Assembly (NCBI RefSeq): GCF_014839805.1 | Contig: NC_051132.1 | Span: 5,766,001-5,830,000, forward strand | Reading direction: 5' to 3' | Source of the DNA: Manduca sexta | Lineage: Eukaryota > Arthropoda > Insecta > Lepidoptera > Sphingidae | DNA length: 64,000 nt | Shown: piece after piece, positions 47,665 to 58,293 of the stretch | Layout: the number at the start of each line of letters is the position of its first letter | Position numbering within the stretch: position 1 is the first letter of the stretch | Notes under the pieces: generated by a model | What the model was told of the DNA's origin: nothing | The model's database searches: none | What the model saw: the letters and a program-made list of their open reading frames with translations, nothing else | Made by a program: the position numbers and the translations under genes

Positions 47665-48079
47665 GAAAGCCATAAGGCTATAACTTCAAATCGGATTACA
47701 GATCCCAGATATGTTGCGGAAGTGTCGAGACGAGGCACCCGTGAACGGAAGTTTGATTTTCGCCAGCGGATTGGTTTTGTCGAAAATGTGTTTTTATATT
47801 TTCGCTTTCTATTAGAATTCGCAATACCTTTGCAAGTTTAAAATTTTTTATATATAAACTGTTATGAAACGAGCAAACCGCTCTTCTGGTGGTATTGATA
47901 TGCATACATAGAAATGGCCCAAATGAGTATTGATACCAGTTATTAAAATATATATTTTGAAGTAAGTATAACATAGCTCTAATACTGTAACTGTTAGGGT
48001 GTTATAAATAATAAACTGTGTTACAACCGCTTATAATAATGAAAGCAGGCTTTTTTGACAGGTCGATCTCGAAATTTGT

Positions 48080-48140
48080 AAAGAAGGCCTATGTTTAGCA
48101 GTGGAATTTATGTGGCTGATGATGATTATGACGATGACCG
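48080..48140 (+). mobile_element. RTE-type LINE 3' end, older
   Basis: 'gaaggcctatgtttagcagt' then 'ggaatttatgtggctgatg' and a degenerate GAT tail. A second, more mutated copy about 0.45 kb from the one at 47591-47664. Confidence 0.65.
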
Positions 48141-48570
48141 CTTATAAACAATCAAACACATCTCGAACTTTAAATTATAAAGCATGCGTGTCTAGCACTG
48201 CGTTCGTCACCCTGATGCCTTAAAGTCGCCAATTCTCAATGGACGAAAGAAGAAAAAAGACGAAAATTCTCAATGGATGTAACAATATTTTTGGCAAACC
48301 AATCCGGGCTTCAGAATACGTATCGAATATTTTATAGTTTCTTGGGTCTTTCAGATTCTCTGTTTGTCAATAACGATTGTAAATATTGTTTCCGTATTTT
48401 CGTTGCTGTTTTATAGGGATCTGTATTTTTGATTTATGTGTTTAAGCAATAAACAGTACGTCATGTTTTTTGGTGAAGACACAAAATGAATAGCTTGAAA
48501 ATGTAAGTGGAACTCATATTTATAAATAAGGCGACTATATTTATTTACTGCCTCAATGTCTACTTTGAGG
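48141..48570. other. unassigned AT-rich DNA
   Basis: Nothing recognised. Confidence 0.4.
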
Positions 48571-48618
48571 ATACTACTACTACTAGGACTACTATTACTA
48601 CTACTAGGCTACTACTAG
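48571..48618. repeat. (ACT)n imperfect microsatellite
   Basis: 'atactactactactagg', 'actactattactactac' and 'taggctactactag'. It sits at the left junction of the SINE-B copy that follows. Confidence 0.85.
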
Positions 48619-48845
48619 AATAAGATTCCCGGGTCGGCATGATACTGAGTAGCAAAACTCATTGTCACTGCCTGGGCAAAGTAATATCGGGTTTTGCTAA
48701 TTACTATCAGTCCGAAGTTTGTACCCCATATGGCAATAGGCTCGCTTCTTATCACATATTGGGGCGGAATACACACGCTGGAAACTGCGTGTACCAGTTG
48801 CGTTCGGCCTACCCCTTCGGGGATAATAGGCGTGAGTATGTGTGA
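48619..48845 (+). mobile_element. SINE-B copy with rearranged head
   Basis: 'attcccgggtcggcatgata' then 'cctgggcaaagtaatatcgg', 'ctatcagtccgaagtttg', 'tcttatcacatattggggc' and 'ctaccccttcggggataata'. Only the end of the B-box region remains; the A box is missing and an extra 40 bases lie between. Confidence 0.72.
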
Positions 48846-49102
48846 CTATTTCTGAAATAATCATGTTTTTAATCAATATAATTTTTTATACAATTCAGGA
48901 AACAAAACAATCTAGATTGTAATTGCCATTTTATACTTTATTCCATAAAATACCTACATCAATAACATAAATAAATTTGAATGTTAAAAACAAATGCTCG
49001 ACATAATGGCCTTGGGTGAGAATGGTGATATACTTACTATCGGTGCAATAACAGTTGGCCAAGCTTATTTCCATTCCATTATATTGATTATTTTCCTCAA
49101 TA
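48846..49102. other. unassigned AT-rich DNA
   Basis: Nothing recognised. Confidence 0.4.
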
Positions 49103-49202
49103 AAGGGGCTATCCAACACTAAAACAATTTTTTAATTCGAACTAGTAGTTTTTGAGTTTAGCCCGTTCAAACAAACTCTTCAGCTTTATATAATAGTATA
49201 GA
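49103..49202 (-). mobile_element. Helitron-like terminal fragment
   Basis: 'aaggggctatccaacactaa' then 'agtagtttttgagtttagcc', 'cgttcaaacaaactcttcag' and 'ataatagtataga' followed by T. This is the TC end plus part of one 123-bp unit; the CTAG side is missing. Confidence 0.7.
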
Positions 49203-49657
49203 TTTTTCACTACCACTACAATATGATCTAGGAGACTATCAATAACTGTTAATTATAGACTACAGTAAAACAAACATTGGTCTTAAAACTTTAAAAACGC
49301 ATAAATAACTAATAAATCTATAATAAAAAATACATTACAAATGTTCAACAAAAGTCAATTTTTTTCCATAAAACACTGGGTGTTCACAGACTTTCGTGTT
49401 ACAAGTGAATAAACGAAGAAAGCTATCAATTCCTGGAAGTTTTGTAACGATAAAGATAAATTAAACAATCTCGAGAAATTCAAAGTCTACAAAGGGCTTT
49501 GAAAAAACCTGTTAAGCCTTCGTGATTGATTCGGAAACTTTTTTATATTTTGACAAATTTTACTCTGTAATCTATTTTGAAGGTTTAGTGAAATTCGATT
49601 CTTTACTTTACCAAGAATACACAGTTATTATATATGCACAATTCCCCTCCTAGTTAT
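49203..49657. other. unassigned AT-rich DNA
   Basis: Nothing recognised. Confidence 0.4.
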
Positions 49658-49850
49658 AGGTAACTTCATCCACGAAGACGCGTCCCACCACCTTTTGAGT
49701 AGGGTGTTGCGGGGTGGCGCGGGGTCAGGGGACTGAGCTAAGCACTTTCACCGACGCTATCCATCATAGTGTGTGTGCACTTGTGCTGTTCAGGCACACT
49801 GTAAGCAATAAAGAAGGTAGTGGGGCGCGTCTTCGTGGATGAAACGACCC
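49658..49850. mobile_element. short TIR element (MITE-like), GC-rich
   Basis: Inverted arms: 49665-49694 ('ttcatccacgaagacgcg', then tcccaccacctt) and 49814-49843 ('aaggtagtggggcgcg' then tcttcgtggatgaa), 28 of 30 pairs matching. The interior (about 120 bases, 'ggggtggcgcggggtcaggg', 'gtgcacttgtgctgttcagg') is GC-rich and has no frame. The outer bases 'ggtaac' and 'gacc' may extend the arms. No certain target duplication. Non-autonomous DNA transposon is the likeliest class. Confidence 0.8.
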
Positions 49851-50029
49851 ATAATACCGTTCCTGTTATTTTTTTTTAATGCTAAAGTATTAGTCCCTAT
49901 ACAAGATTCATTCATCATTTTGACCGTCTTACTTATTTAAAGAAGTTCTTATTAATTAAAGATTCTTACTGAAAAATATCTGGCTCACACGCATTTTTTA
50001 CTTTCTAAGGTACCCCTTAAAAAGTAAGT

Positions 50030-50252
50030 TCCTATCGGCAGAAGCGCAATAAGTGTACCTACTTTCCACTGTATGTATTCCGTTCTATGATGTGATAGGG
50101 GGCTAGCCTATCGCCATATCGAAGACAAAGTCCAGAGGTCGGCTTAATACTGAGGAGAAAACCCAATATCGTTGTGTCCGACCTAGAAATCGAACCCAAG
50201 ATCTCAGCATTATAGTCGTACCGTTATACAACTACGCTACAGAAGCAGTCTG
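50030..50252 (-). mobile_element. SINE-B, near full length, reverse
   Basis: Begins with body words 'gtgtacctactttccactg' and 'ttccgttctatgatgtgat', then 'tagcctatcgccatatcg'. It ends with the tRNA-like head in reverse: B-box region 'gaaatcgaacccaagatctc' and A-box region 'caactacgctacagaagcag'. Confidence 0.8.
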
Positions 50253-50739
50253 GAGCAATTTAAAAAAACCTTCACCGTTAAAATTTTTAAATTAACAATG
50301 CAACCACTACGATCTATTTTCCAATCGAGCAGTCTAATAAAGGGGATTTTCAAACTTTCTGCTCTCAATCAAAAACATTCTAAGGTAACACAAATCATAA
50401 ACGAAACCAATACCGAAAAATTCAATTTCCATTTTAAACCAGACAGCAAAACTGAAGATTTGAAAATTGAAAATTCAAGTGCTGTGCAGTTATTGTTTAG
50501 AGTTTTCTTTTTAACTGAAGTCGAAGCTTTTAATAATACTAATTCTAGCTTCAAATATTTTGAAATCTTACTTAATCTTAACTTAAAGCTCATTGCTTTT
50601 GTTTGGTCTTATTTCATTACATTTAGTGACCGTTAGAGGGTTTTCGCTACATTTACTTAATATTAATTACCAAAAATCTTTCGGTTGCTTTAGAATATGC
50701 AAAGATGTATTTAAGTCTTTTTATCAATCTTGTATTCAA
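50253..50739. other. AT-rich DNA with an unlikely 112-codon ORF
   Basis: An ATG-started frame runs 50298-50636 (+). Its composition (Asn, Lys, Phe, Leu rich), an overlapping open frame on the other strand and the lack of any motif argue against a real gene, but a short lineage-specific exon cannot be ruled out. Confidence 0.3.
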
Positions 50740-50870
50740 GAATTTGTGTCCGTTAGGGAGATACGCACCCCTCTCTCCCCTATCACATCATGGGACGTAA
50801 CACAGGCGAAAAGTACGTGGCCTGATTACAAGTCTGCCTACCCCTACGGGGATAAACGCGTCGTGTATTT
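50740..50870 (+). mobile_element. SINE-B, truncated
   Basis: 'cccctatcacatcatgggac', 'gtaacacaggcgaaaagtac' and 'ctacccctacggggataaac'. Head missing. Confidence 0.72.
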
Positions 50871-51782
50871 TTTGTTGTTGTATTTATTATTTCAAGAGGC
50901 GAAACTCATCGTTATTAATTCATGGCCTTGAAGAGACGCGACGTAGGTAATAATAAGTTTAAAATAGATTAGAGTTTAAGAGTAAACCCATTACTCTTAG
51001 CACGAGAAGATAAGTATAGGTCTAGATAAGATGTGAATTTGCTAACTTCAAAGAACGTGTGGCTCTCAAACCAAATAAACGTGGCTTAATTTATATAAAT
51101 ATAGTTAGAATGTTATTTAATGTATGTTGTTTCTAATGTTACAACTGAATAGTTTATTGTAATGTATCGATCAAGGTTAAGATGTTAGTTATATCTTCTG
51201 ATTGTTAAAGCATATCATGTCGTTGTATTTCTTTTAATAATAAGTATCCATAGCTTAGGCTTAAAATAAATAATTTAAATTTATTATATTCATTATTGAG
51301 GGCTATATTCATGTAGATACTATTATTTGTGAAAATCTAAAAGCCGCCAGCATTTGTTCGCTTATCTGGGTTTGGTATGAAAAATATTTTTGAAATACGA
51401 GCGTACACTGGCTAGCATACAAAATATGAAGCGATTGAAATGTTTCTAAACATGAAATCTCTTTCTGGTTGCGAAGTTCCGTACAATTGGCCTGTTGGAC
51501 GCACGTAGCATGAATCCTTGATGTCTACATCTATACGAATTCGGGTATAGTTTCGAATTTTTTAGGGAAAACATCACCAGCCTAGTTGTGGTTGATCTTC
51601 AGAATACTGCAGAATGGGAATACTATAATATATCATTTTAATTTCCTAAAATAAAATCTAAAGAAAAATGTTTTAAGATATGGACAATAAAATTAATATC
51701 CTTAAGCCTTGCTAATTTTATTTAGTGTAAATATTTATACCATATATTTTATTTATTGAATCAAATTCCTTGTCAATTCCAG
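50871..51782. other. DNA upstream of the first visible Osiris exon
   Basis: Expected to be intron, because the acceptor at 51783 implies an upstream exon. I looked for an ATG followed by a hydrophobic signal peptide and a GT donor and saw none that convinces. Confidence 0.4.
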
Positions 51783-51943
51783 AGAGCACCAACAGAGGAC
51801 TCGCTGAAGCGAGGGCTGAGCACTAAATGCGCCGCTCGGGAGACATCAGCGTGCATCGCGCACGAGCTCGTCACATACGTAGACAGGATGCTGCGGACGG
51901 CGTCCGTACAGCTCAGTGACGACCTCATGATTGTTGACGAGAG
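51783..51943 (+). CDS. Osiris family protein (DUF1676), first visible exon, N-terminal part
   Basis: First of three exons of one gene (51783-51943, 53719-53918, 54875-55101), 195 residues in all. Osiris proteins are insect-specific, secreted or endomembrane proteins, best known from cuticle formation in epithelia. This exon follows the acceptor 'tgtcaattccag' and ends at the donor 'gag|gtaagg'. It gives residues 1-53 plus two bases of codon 54. Features: KCAARETSAC (Cys16, Cys24), the paired-cysteine region typical of the family just after the signal peptide, then a Tyr-Val-Asp-Arg helix and DDLMIVDE. Base composition is much richer in G+C than the flanks, as expected for coding DNA. The start codon and signal peptide must lie on an exon further upstream that I could not identify; an alternative acceptor two bases later (51785) is possible. 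Which numbered Osiris gene it is cannot be told here. Confidence 0.88.
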
Positions 51944-51997
51944 GTAAGGATATAAATGAAAAATAAATATATTGCTGTGAAGCTAATTAGAATGCAT

Positions 51998-52317
51998 ATC
52001 TAGGTGAGAATAGAACGGACTACCGAGACGAGGATCCGCAGGTCCAAAAACCAAGGCAGACACTTCTGACTTTTCGTAGTTATGTTTATTGTTTGCCAAT
52101 TATAGTTTGCTTTAGCGATGTAGGATAACATCACGAGGAAACCTACATAATATTTAGAATTATTCATTAGAACTTCGAAGGTACATGAACTCTTTTAACC
52201 TGCACCATGAACTCTTTTAGACCAGCGTGGTGGAATAAGGCTTTAACCCTCTTTGTAGTAGAGGAGGCCGATACCGAACAGTGAAACAGTATTACAGTAT
52301 ACAGAGCTGGTATTATA
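51998..52317 (+). mobile_element. SINE-A in the Osiris intron, old
   Basis: Same strand as the gene, about 55 bases after the donor. The head is mostly lost. 'gaacggactaccgagacgag', the degraded B-box 'ggtccaaaaacc', 'ccagcgtggtggaataagg' and 'tagtagaggaggccgatacc' follow the family order. Confidence 0.75.
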
Positions 52318-53324
52318 AATTTAGAACAGGAGTGTAGAGTTCATAACAATATGATTATTGTGATATTTACTTTTAGAATGTTTTTATTTTGAAGCAATAG
52401 AGCCAACTTGAAATGACAATTAATCGTTAAGTTTCAATTGCTGAGAGAGATTTTCAGAGGCCCCGAATTACCTCCTATTCTTTAGGATTAGGACCAAAAG
52501 TGTTTCAAGGATTCTTCTCAAATGTAAACGTTAATGGGCGGCAAAGATTGTTTAAAATTAATTGGCCCAATTGCGCGATTGCCGATCTTTGATAAAAAAA
52601 AACGTGTGATGTTATTTATATTAGGGTAGTGAAACGCGAATATGGTAGTTTAAATACGAACTGATGACGAAATTATTAATTAAACATCCCTAAATCATCT
52701 AAACAAGAGTCTATTGACAAATAACTGCTGACAATCCAATGAACTATAAACGAGCTTTTTCGACAAACAGCTCTTATGTAAACACAACCCAATCACAAAT
52801 GCATTCCACTAGAATTTAATTATTTCAACGTTTATAAACGAGGTTCAAACAAAAAAACGAGTTGCGCTTCCGTTGTAACTTTATTTTAACACTATTCGTT
52901 AAATTCAGTGATATTTCAACCTGTATGATTTGAAAGCATGTTTGCAGTTTAAAAAACCATGTTAAAAAAAAACTGAACGTTTGACATTATGTATTTTCGG
53001 AACTTTTTCAGTTATTTCCTTTTAGTTAAAGTAATCAATTTGGAAGGCAATATGCTTTAGAAAATATTACAATCGTTTGAGTCACGAAAGTCTGTTTTAT
53101 TAACGCTGTCAGTATTTAACTCCGCTTCAATTATTGGAACATTGCGGCGACGAAGACACAAGAGAGGAAAGCCAGACCGGATTGAAACAGATTACGTAAT
53201 TAAAATTGACAATGACAGAACGAATATTAAGCCGTAATTCGGGAAGAAAGGATCGGGTAGATAAATAATTAAAAGAGGTGTAGGTATTAAATTAGTAAAG
53301 GAAATACATAAGTAAAGAATACAG
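52318..53324. other. Osiris intron sequence
   Basis: Part of the 1775-bp intron 51944-53718. AT-rich, no exon signal seen. Confidence 0.6.
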
Positions 53325-53505
53325 GTAGTGGCGGCCTTAAACCACTCGAGGCCCCTGTAGATCGAAAAGAAAGTTCTCCGGTTTTAACAGTTTCGTCAGC
53401 AAGATAGCAAAAAGGTATGACAAGGCACCACGCGAGGCCCCTGTAAGCGCAAGGCCCCGGACAGTTTCCCGTTTACCTCCCCCAAAGCCCACCTCTGCTT
53501 ATAAG
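53325..53505. repeat. repeat I, GC-rich fragment in intron
   Basis: 'taccactcgaggcccctg'-like words: 'ccactcgaggcccctgtaga', 'cacgcgaggcccctgtaagc', 'gcaaggccccggacagtttc'. A similar GC-rich fragment is at 31555-31735. Two related words inside it suggest a short internal duplication. Confidence 0.4.
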
Positions 53506-53718
53506 ATAATACGCATGATATGCAATCGTTGTATATTTAACAATAAAATTTATATCTATAAACATTCAAACTCTTTACTACTCTACTTTTAATATTATTC
53601 TAGAAGTATGATATTTTGATTGATAGCTCTTGTCTTAAATCAAACGACTCACTTGCACGTTTACCTTATTAACAATAGTTCATCACATCATGGTTACCTA
53701 AAACTATTCTCTTTACAG

Positions 53719-53918
53719 TCATGGCGCAGCAGCCGATATGCCCGTCAGTTCGGAATCCATTGGCAGAGCAGGAACCTCTCTCCAGGAGCAAGCGCAGCAA
53801 GTAATCTTCGACAAGTTGTGGACATTCGCTACCACCAGGTCCCTAAGATACAGATTGTTGGATGGGGCTGACCTGGTGGTCGCCGGGAAGCAAGAGAATG
53901 ATGGAAGCTTTGGCGTGG
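53719..53918 (+). CDS. Osiris family protein, middle exon (DUF1676 core)
   Basis: Follows the acceptor 'ctctttacag' and ends at the donor 'gtg g|gtgagt'. Joins in phase with the previous exon (split serine codon, ag|t) and gives residues 55-120 plus one base of codon 121. It carries the linker HGAAADMPVSSES, a Gln-rich helix (LQEQAQQVIFDKLWTF, residues 75-90) and SLRYRLLDGADLVV (95-108), the conserved hydrophobic-charged core of DUF1676 where the family reads like 'rfl.th.l.v.l'. GC-rich relative to both introns. The ORFs on the opposite strand across this exon are shadows. Confidence 0.9.
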
Positions 53919-54874
53919 GTGAGTTGAGACTTTTTATAATGTAAGAATAATGCACCAAACCGGTGTAGTTGGCTCAAGTTGTTCTTTCGTAGGGCATGGG
54001 CCTCCTCTTGCAGTGAGAGGGTTTGAGCTGTTGTGTACCAAACCAAGAAATCCATAATCCTAAATCCTATTTTGTATCATACGTCTGGAAATTTGATAGC
54101 CTTTACGTCTAATTGGATATAAACAATTATTTATATAGAAACTCGAAGTTTATTCAGGAAAGTTAAGAAATACGATCCCTTCATTATAACGTCTAATTAA
54201 ATTTGGAATTACTGACTTCGATGAAACCAATATACTCTAGTTTAGTTTATCTATTTAGGAACAAATTTTGCGCTCAGTTACTTTACTATTTAGTTTAATT
54301 AAGGAGACCAGTTTATTACCCTGCAGTCGTAAAGTTAGTATAAAGTACGTAAAGCACAAACTTATGTAGGCGTCTTTATTTTATTTAGTCTACCATCTTC
54401 TTTTATAAAGGTAAGCTCTAAAGGATGATAATATTATGCTCGTAAAAATACTTTGTATTTAATTTATAAAGAGCGTTATCTCTGGACATCTTTTTAAGAG
54501 AGAATTGTAAATGGACCTTACAGTAAACTTTTCAGTCGAATGCAGAGAAACCTTAAATTTCAATAATATATAGCTAAACTTAATCTTGAACTCAATTTAC
54601 CTAGTAATACTAAGCCGATTTTCTCTTGTAATTCGTTTTAGGATCTTTGATCTATAAATAAGTAAAATATGGCTATTATAATTGCCTTTACATTTAATAC
54701 GCAAATCGATATGTCAATGTACAAAAGTAATTTATATGATGTGAACATATTTTCATTTTGTATATCAATTATTTCTTTGATATAAGTACAAGGAATATAT
54801 ACCTACATTACCAGTACTTTTGCTACCATATTACTTTAAGCATTAACCGGTAACGTTCAATCTTAAATTTTCAG
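53919..54874. other. Osiris intron 2
   Basis: 956 bases, donor gtgagt and acceptor ttttcag. 'gggcatgggcctcctcttgc' and 'agtgagagggtttgag' near 53995 may be a remnant of a reverse SINE-A. Otherwise AT-rich without features. Confidence 0.75.
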
Positions 54875-55101
54875 GAGTATCAGTAAAAGCAGCCAAGCCC
54901 ATGGAAACAGGCAGAAGACAGAACAAGAACATGGGTCCATTCCTCGCAGCGGCTGCGATGAAGATCGGTCTTCTCGGAGCGCTGTTCTTCAAGGGTCTGA
55001 CCCTGATGGTTGGCAAGGCGCTGCTGATATCCAAGATAGCTCTCCTGCTGGCCACCATCATCGGCCTGAAGAAACTGTTCTCTCCTCAGGTGACAGATTA
55101 G
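54875..55101 (+). CDS. Osiris family protein, exon with hydrophobic segment, apparent C-terminus
   Basis: Follows the acceptor 'aaattttcag', joins in phase (g|ga, Gly121), and gives residues 121-195 before the stop at 55099-55101. After a short basic stretch (GRRQNKN, 132-138) comes the family hallmark: a long Leu/Ala/Ile-rich segment from Gly141 to Leu185 broken by single lysines (KIGLLGALFFKG, KIALLLATIIGLKKLF). It is usually read as one or two membrane passes of the DUF1676 region. It then ends SPQVTD. Family members often continue with a Tyr-rich tail and a C-terminal AQXLAY motif, absent here. The codon before Val193 is followed by 'cag|gtgaca', a usable donor at 55090, so the true reading may splice onward; an ATTAAA at 55119 favours the simple stop. 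Confidence 0.9.
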
Positions 55102-55118
55102 ATGCTGCATGTTGCATG

Positions 55119-55124
55119 ATTAAA
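55119..55124 (+). terminator. candidate poly(A) signal (ATTAAA)
   Basis: 18 bases after the stop codon at 55101, followed by a T/GT-rich stretch ('ctgttcttttattatg', 'gaggatgttgc'). A canonical AATAAA also occurs at 55862-55867. Which is used cannot be told without transcript data. Confidence 0.4.
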
Positions 55125-55287
55125 TGTTATCAAGCGAAACTGTTCTTTTATTATGCACATGCATGTAGAGGATGTTGCACTTCTGAACAATAGGTTAATT
55201 TGGACACTCACATTATACTATTTCTGAATACTTATGTCTTCAAAATTCACTATTACGTGTCCTATGCATTTTCTTCTTAGGGTTTAG

Positions 55288-55380
55288 CACACACACACAC
55301 ATAATATCACACATTTATGCTCGAGAGGGTATGCAGAGGCGCAACCAAGGCATTCACTTTGCGCCAAGTGTGTTCCGTTA
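55288..55380 (-). mobile_element. SINE-B fragment, reverse
   Basis: Begins with a (CA)n run (the reverse of the TG tail at 43630), then 'gagagggtatgcagaggcgc', 'aaccaaggcattcactttgc', 'gccaagtgtgttccgtta'. About 190 bases downstream of the Osiris stop. Confidence 0.7.
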
Positions 55381-56336
55381 ATTAGTGTGTGTCAGGTGTT
55401 TAACGGAATTAGATATTAAAATCAGGGCAGCAGATTTAATTTAACGGTGATTATTGAGCCAAAAGAACTCTTGCGATTAAGTAATTTGTCTCTTTGTGAT
55501 TTGTAATTAAGAATTTAGTTCATGAAAGGAAGTTTGAGCATGACGCATCAACTGAAAAATATTCCTATTTATTGAACAAAATAGTTCTGATCTATAATTA
55601 TTCACAAGGTGCTCAAGTTTGTTCTAGACGTATATAAATAAGCCAATACTACTACGCAATACGTGATATTCAGTATTCATTTCTCTGATGACAAAATCTA
55701 CTGTAAAAATAACATCATTAAAGTGGTTGTGTAAAGTATTGAAAAGTTTCTGTTTGAAAATATTATCATTCTTTTTTTTTATAAAAATAACACAAATCGT
55801 ATAAAACTTGTATATATCGAAAATGCTTGTTATTTTTATCAAGTGACATGTTTTGTTAGATAATAAAAAAATACAGGCAATTTTATAAAGTTTTAAAAAT
55901 AATTAAGTACTTTACAAATGGTGAAAAGGTAATAAATACACTGTCAGATTGCCAGTGTTAACTACATATAACAAACTTTATCATAAGATCTTAAACCATA
56001 AGGATGGCAATTACGAAGCCATTACCATTTACAACTGTTTTATGTATTATACACATAAACTCGTTTTCTAAATGTAGTTTTCATGTAGCACTATTCATTA
56101 CACTGTCACTAATCTTTAAAATTATTTTAGTCAAATCACTGCACGATTCGTATCCGAAAATGGTACTTATAGAACTTATTACGATAGTAATAAAAATCTC
56201 CTTATTATCGAGAAATATTTTTTTCATTACCCTCCGTAAAAAGAGGGGAATGAACGTAATATTGACATTCATCATATTAAACAAACAATGGCTTATCACT
56301 AAATATTTCATGATCTGTTTGTTCAATTGTTGACTA
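55381..56336. other. unassigned AT-rich DNA
   Basis: The open frame at 56004-56333 (109 codons) is Ile/Leu/Lys/Phe rich and overlapped by a reverse frame. Not called. No further Osiris exon (AQXLAY-type tail) was recognised. Confidence 0.4.
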
Positions 56337-56400
56337 CTAGTTTTCGCCCGCGGGTTCCTCCGCGTGGGTGTCCACTGGTAACATCATCTAACCACCGTCG
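56337..56400 (-). mobile_element. Helitron-like CTAG end, fragment
   Basis: Host A then 'ctagttttcgcccgcgggtt' and 'cctccgcgtgggtgtcc' keep the CTAG end and a variant of the GC hairpin. The rest of the element is not recognisable. Confidence 0.5.
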
Positions 56401-58293
56401 AACAACAAAATTCACGCATTGTAAGTTACACTTATATTTCAGGTGCGGTCTATTTGCAACCCTTGATGTGTCTTATTAGAACTTATTTTTTCATGAAACG
56501 TACTTATACACAATGCATCTCTAAAAAATCAGCGTTTTTTAATAAAAATGTTGAATATACGCTCTTATTTATGCTTTTTGATACTTACAAAATTTTTATA
56601 CAACTTTTCTTAAGCGTTAAAAGCCATTCATCCTTTGTTGATGGTTTTAGTACCCAATACGTATAAGATCTTGACTCAAAATATGTCAAATAGAAAATAT
56701 TAGAGTTTATCTAAAGATTAACTACATTAATGCATTTAGAGCCTGTTTTACAAGTTTCGAGTAAATATTTGACAGTTATCGTATTGAACAGCTAATGTAA
56801 ATAGTACTCATTTTATCACCATTTATTTTGGAGCATATATTAGAGTGTGACTTTTGTATTGGGTCGGCTTATATATTTATGTGACGTAATATTTATTTAA
56901 AAGTTGTAAAACAGGCCCTTAGTGTAGTAAAAGTAGATAGCGCATTGAAATAAATTATTAAATGATCTAGAATTTATGGAAAGATATTTATAAACTTCTA
57001 ACATAAGGCTACAAAATTTTAGTTCAAATTTTGCCTCACACAAAATTTACTTCTGAACTAATAGCCTAAAGGCCGACCTCTTAAAGGTCGTAGGAATATG
57101 AAAACGTAAATACATAAGCCTACGGACATTACACCGCCTCCTTATTACTAGCGACCCCAAAATAATAGGCACCTAGAAATTTGTACGCCAAATAAAGGTT
57201 TCTTAGCATTTAACTTTTAAGTCGAAAGACCGGGTAAATATCAAGGGATTATTTACCTTAAATTAAAGTTATTAATTTATGATATAGGGGGCAAATTAGT
57301 ATATGGTTCACTTGATGGTAATATGGAATATGCTCTTTTTTTAAGGTTGCCAGGTCGTATCTAAATACAGCTGGCTGAAATTTATAAAAAAATATTTTTT
57401 CTGCTTATTCTCGTTATAATTTAATTAAGCCCCGTACAATTCATTAGACACTAGCTGGTGCTCAATAGTTGATGTCAACGTATTAGGACGTTAGTTAATA
57501 TACGCGCGACATTTATATATGAACGATAATATTGTCATTATCTTGTGTATATCTAAAGAATAATCAACATAATACTCTTTACTGTGCTAGTATAGGTACA
57601 AGTTGCGCGAATATCTCTTAGTATCAAATTGTACAGTAATCCAGAATAAGACGATATTTTGGCCTGTCTGATATGTTTTAGGTTTAGATTGGTACGGTAA
57701 TGACAAATTCTTTAAGATTACTGAATTGAACATTTTTATAACAAACTCAATACAAATAATTCATTCAAAAGCGCAAAATTAAACTTGAATTTAAATTAGT
57801 TTTCGCGTAACACAAAAATATAATTGCATTTCCGTATTCTTATCTTAATTTTATTCGTTATAATAATATGAAATATATTGATTGACGTAATTCACAATTT
57901 ATTTTATTAATAACAAACATGTTCATTTATACCAAACTGATATTCTGAACTACTTTTGTGCAAGTTTTTTATACATTTATCACTAATCTCCCGTCCTCGA
58001 TTCAAATTATGGTGGCAATTGAAATAAATATAATATATATAAATTGTATTAAAGGAAATCATTATGTTTAACTTAGAATCGCAAATAGAGTTATTTAAAT
58101 AACTAAATCACAATGGAAACGTTACATAATTATGTTTTAATGTAAAGGTTTTGATAATTACTTATAAAATATTGTGATAAACGACGATGTAGGTACAAAG
58201 AGGACTCATGTTATATTACTTCTAACGACTCAAGACGTAAGATTTAGAACCAACAACATGCAAATCCTAATTGTAGCTACTGACAATTTTGAA
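56401..58293. other. unassigned AT-rich DNA
   Basis: Short 17-base hairpin 'cgacctcttaaaggtcg' near 57074. No gene was recognised. Confidence 0.4.

Noticed and set aside
47584..47841. Frame with a run of aspartates
   Set aside because: The poly-Asp comes from the (GAT)n tail of an RTE fragment.
50298..50636. 112-codon ATG-started frame (+) rich in Asn/Lys/Phe/Leu
   Set aside because: AT-rich composition, an open frame on the opposite strand over the same bases, no motif and no splice or expression signal.
56004..56333. 109-codon frame downstream of the Osiris gene, tested as a tail exon
   Set aside because: No AQXLAY motif or Tyr-rich tail; Ile/Leu/Lys-rich and overlapped by a reverse frame.
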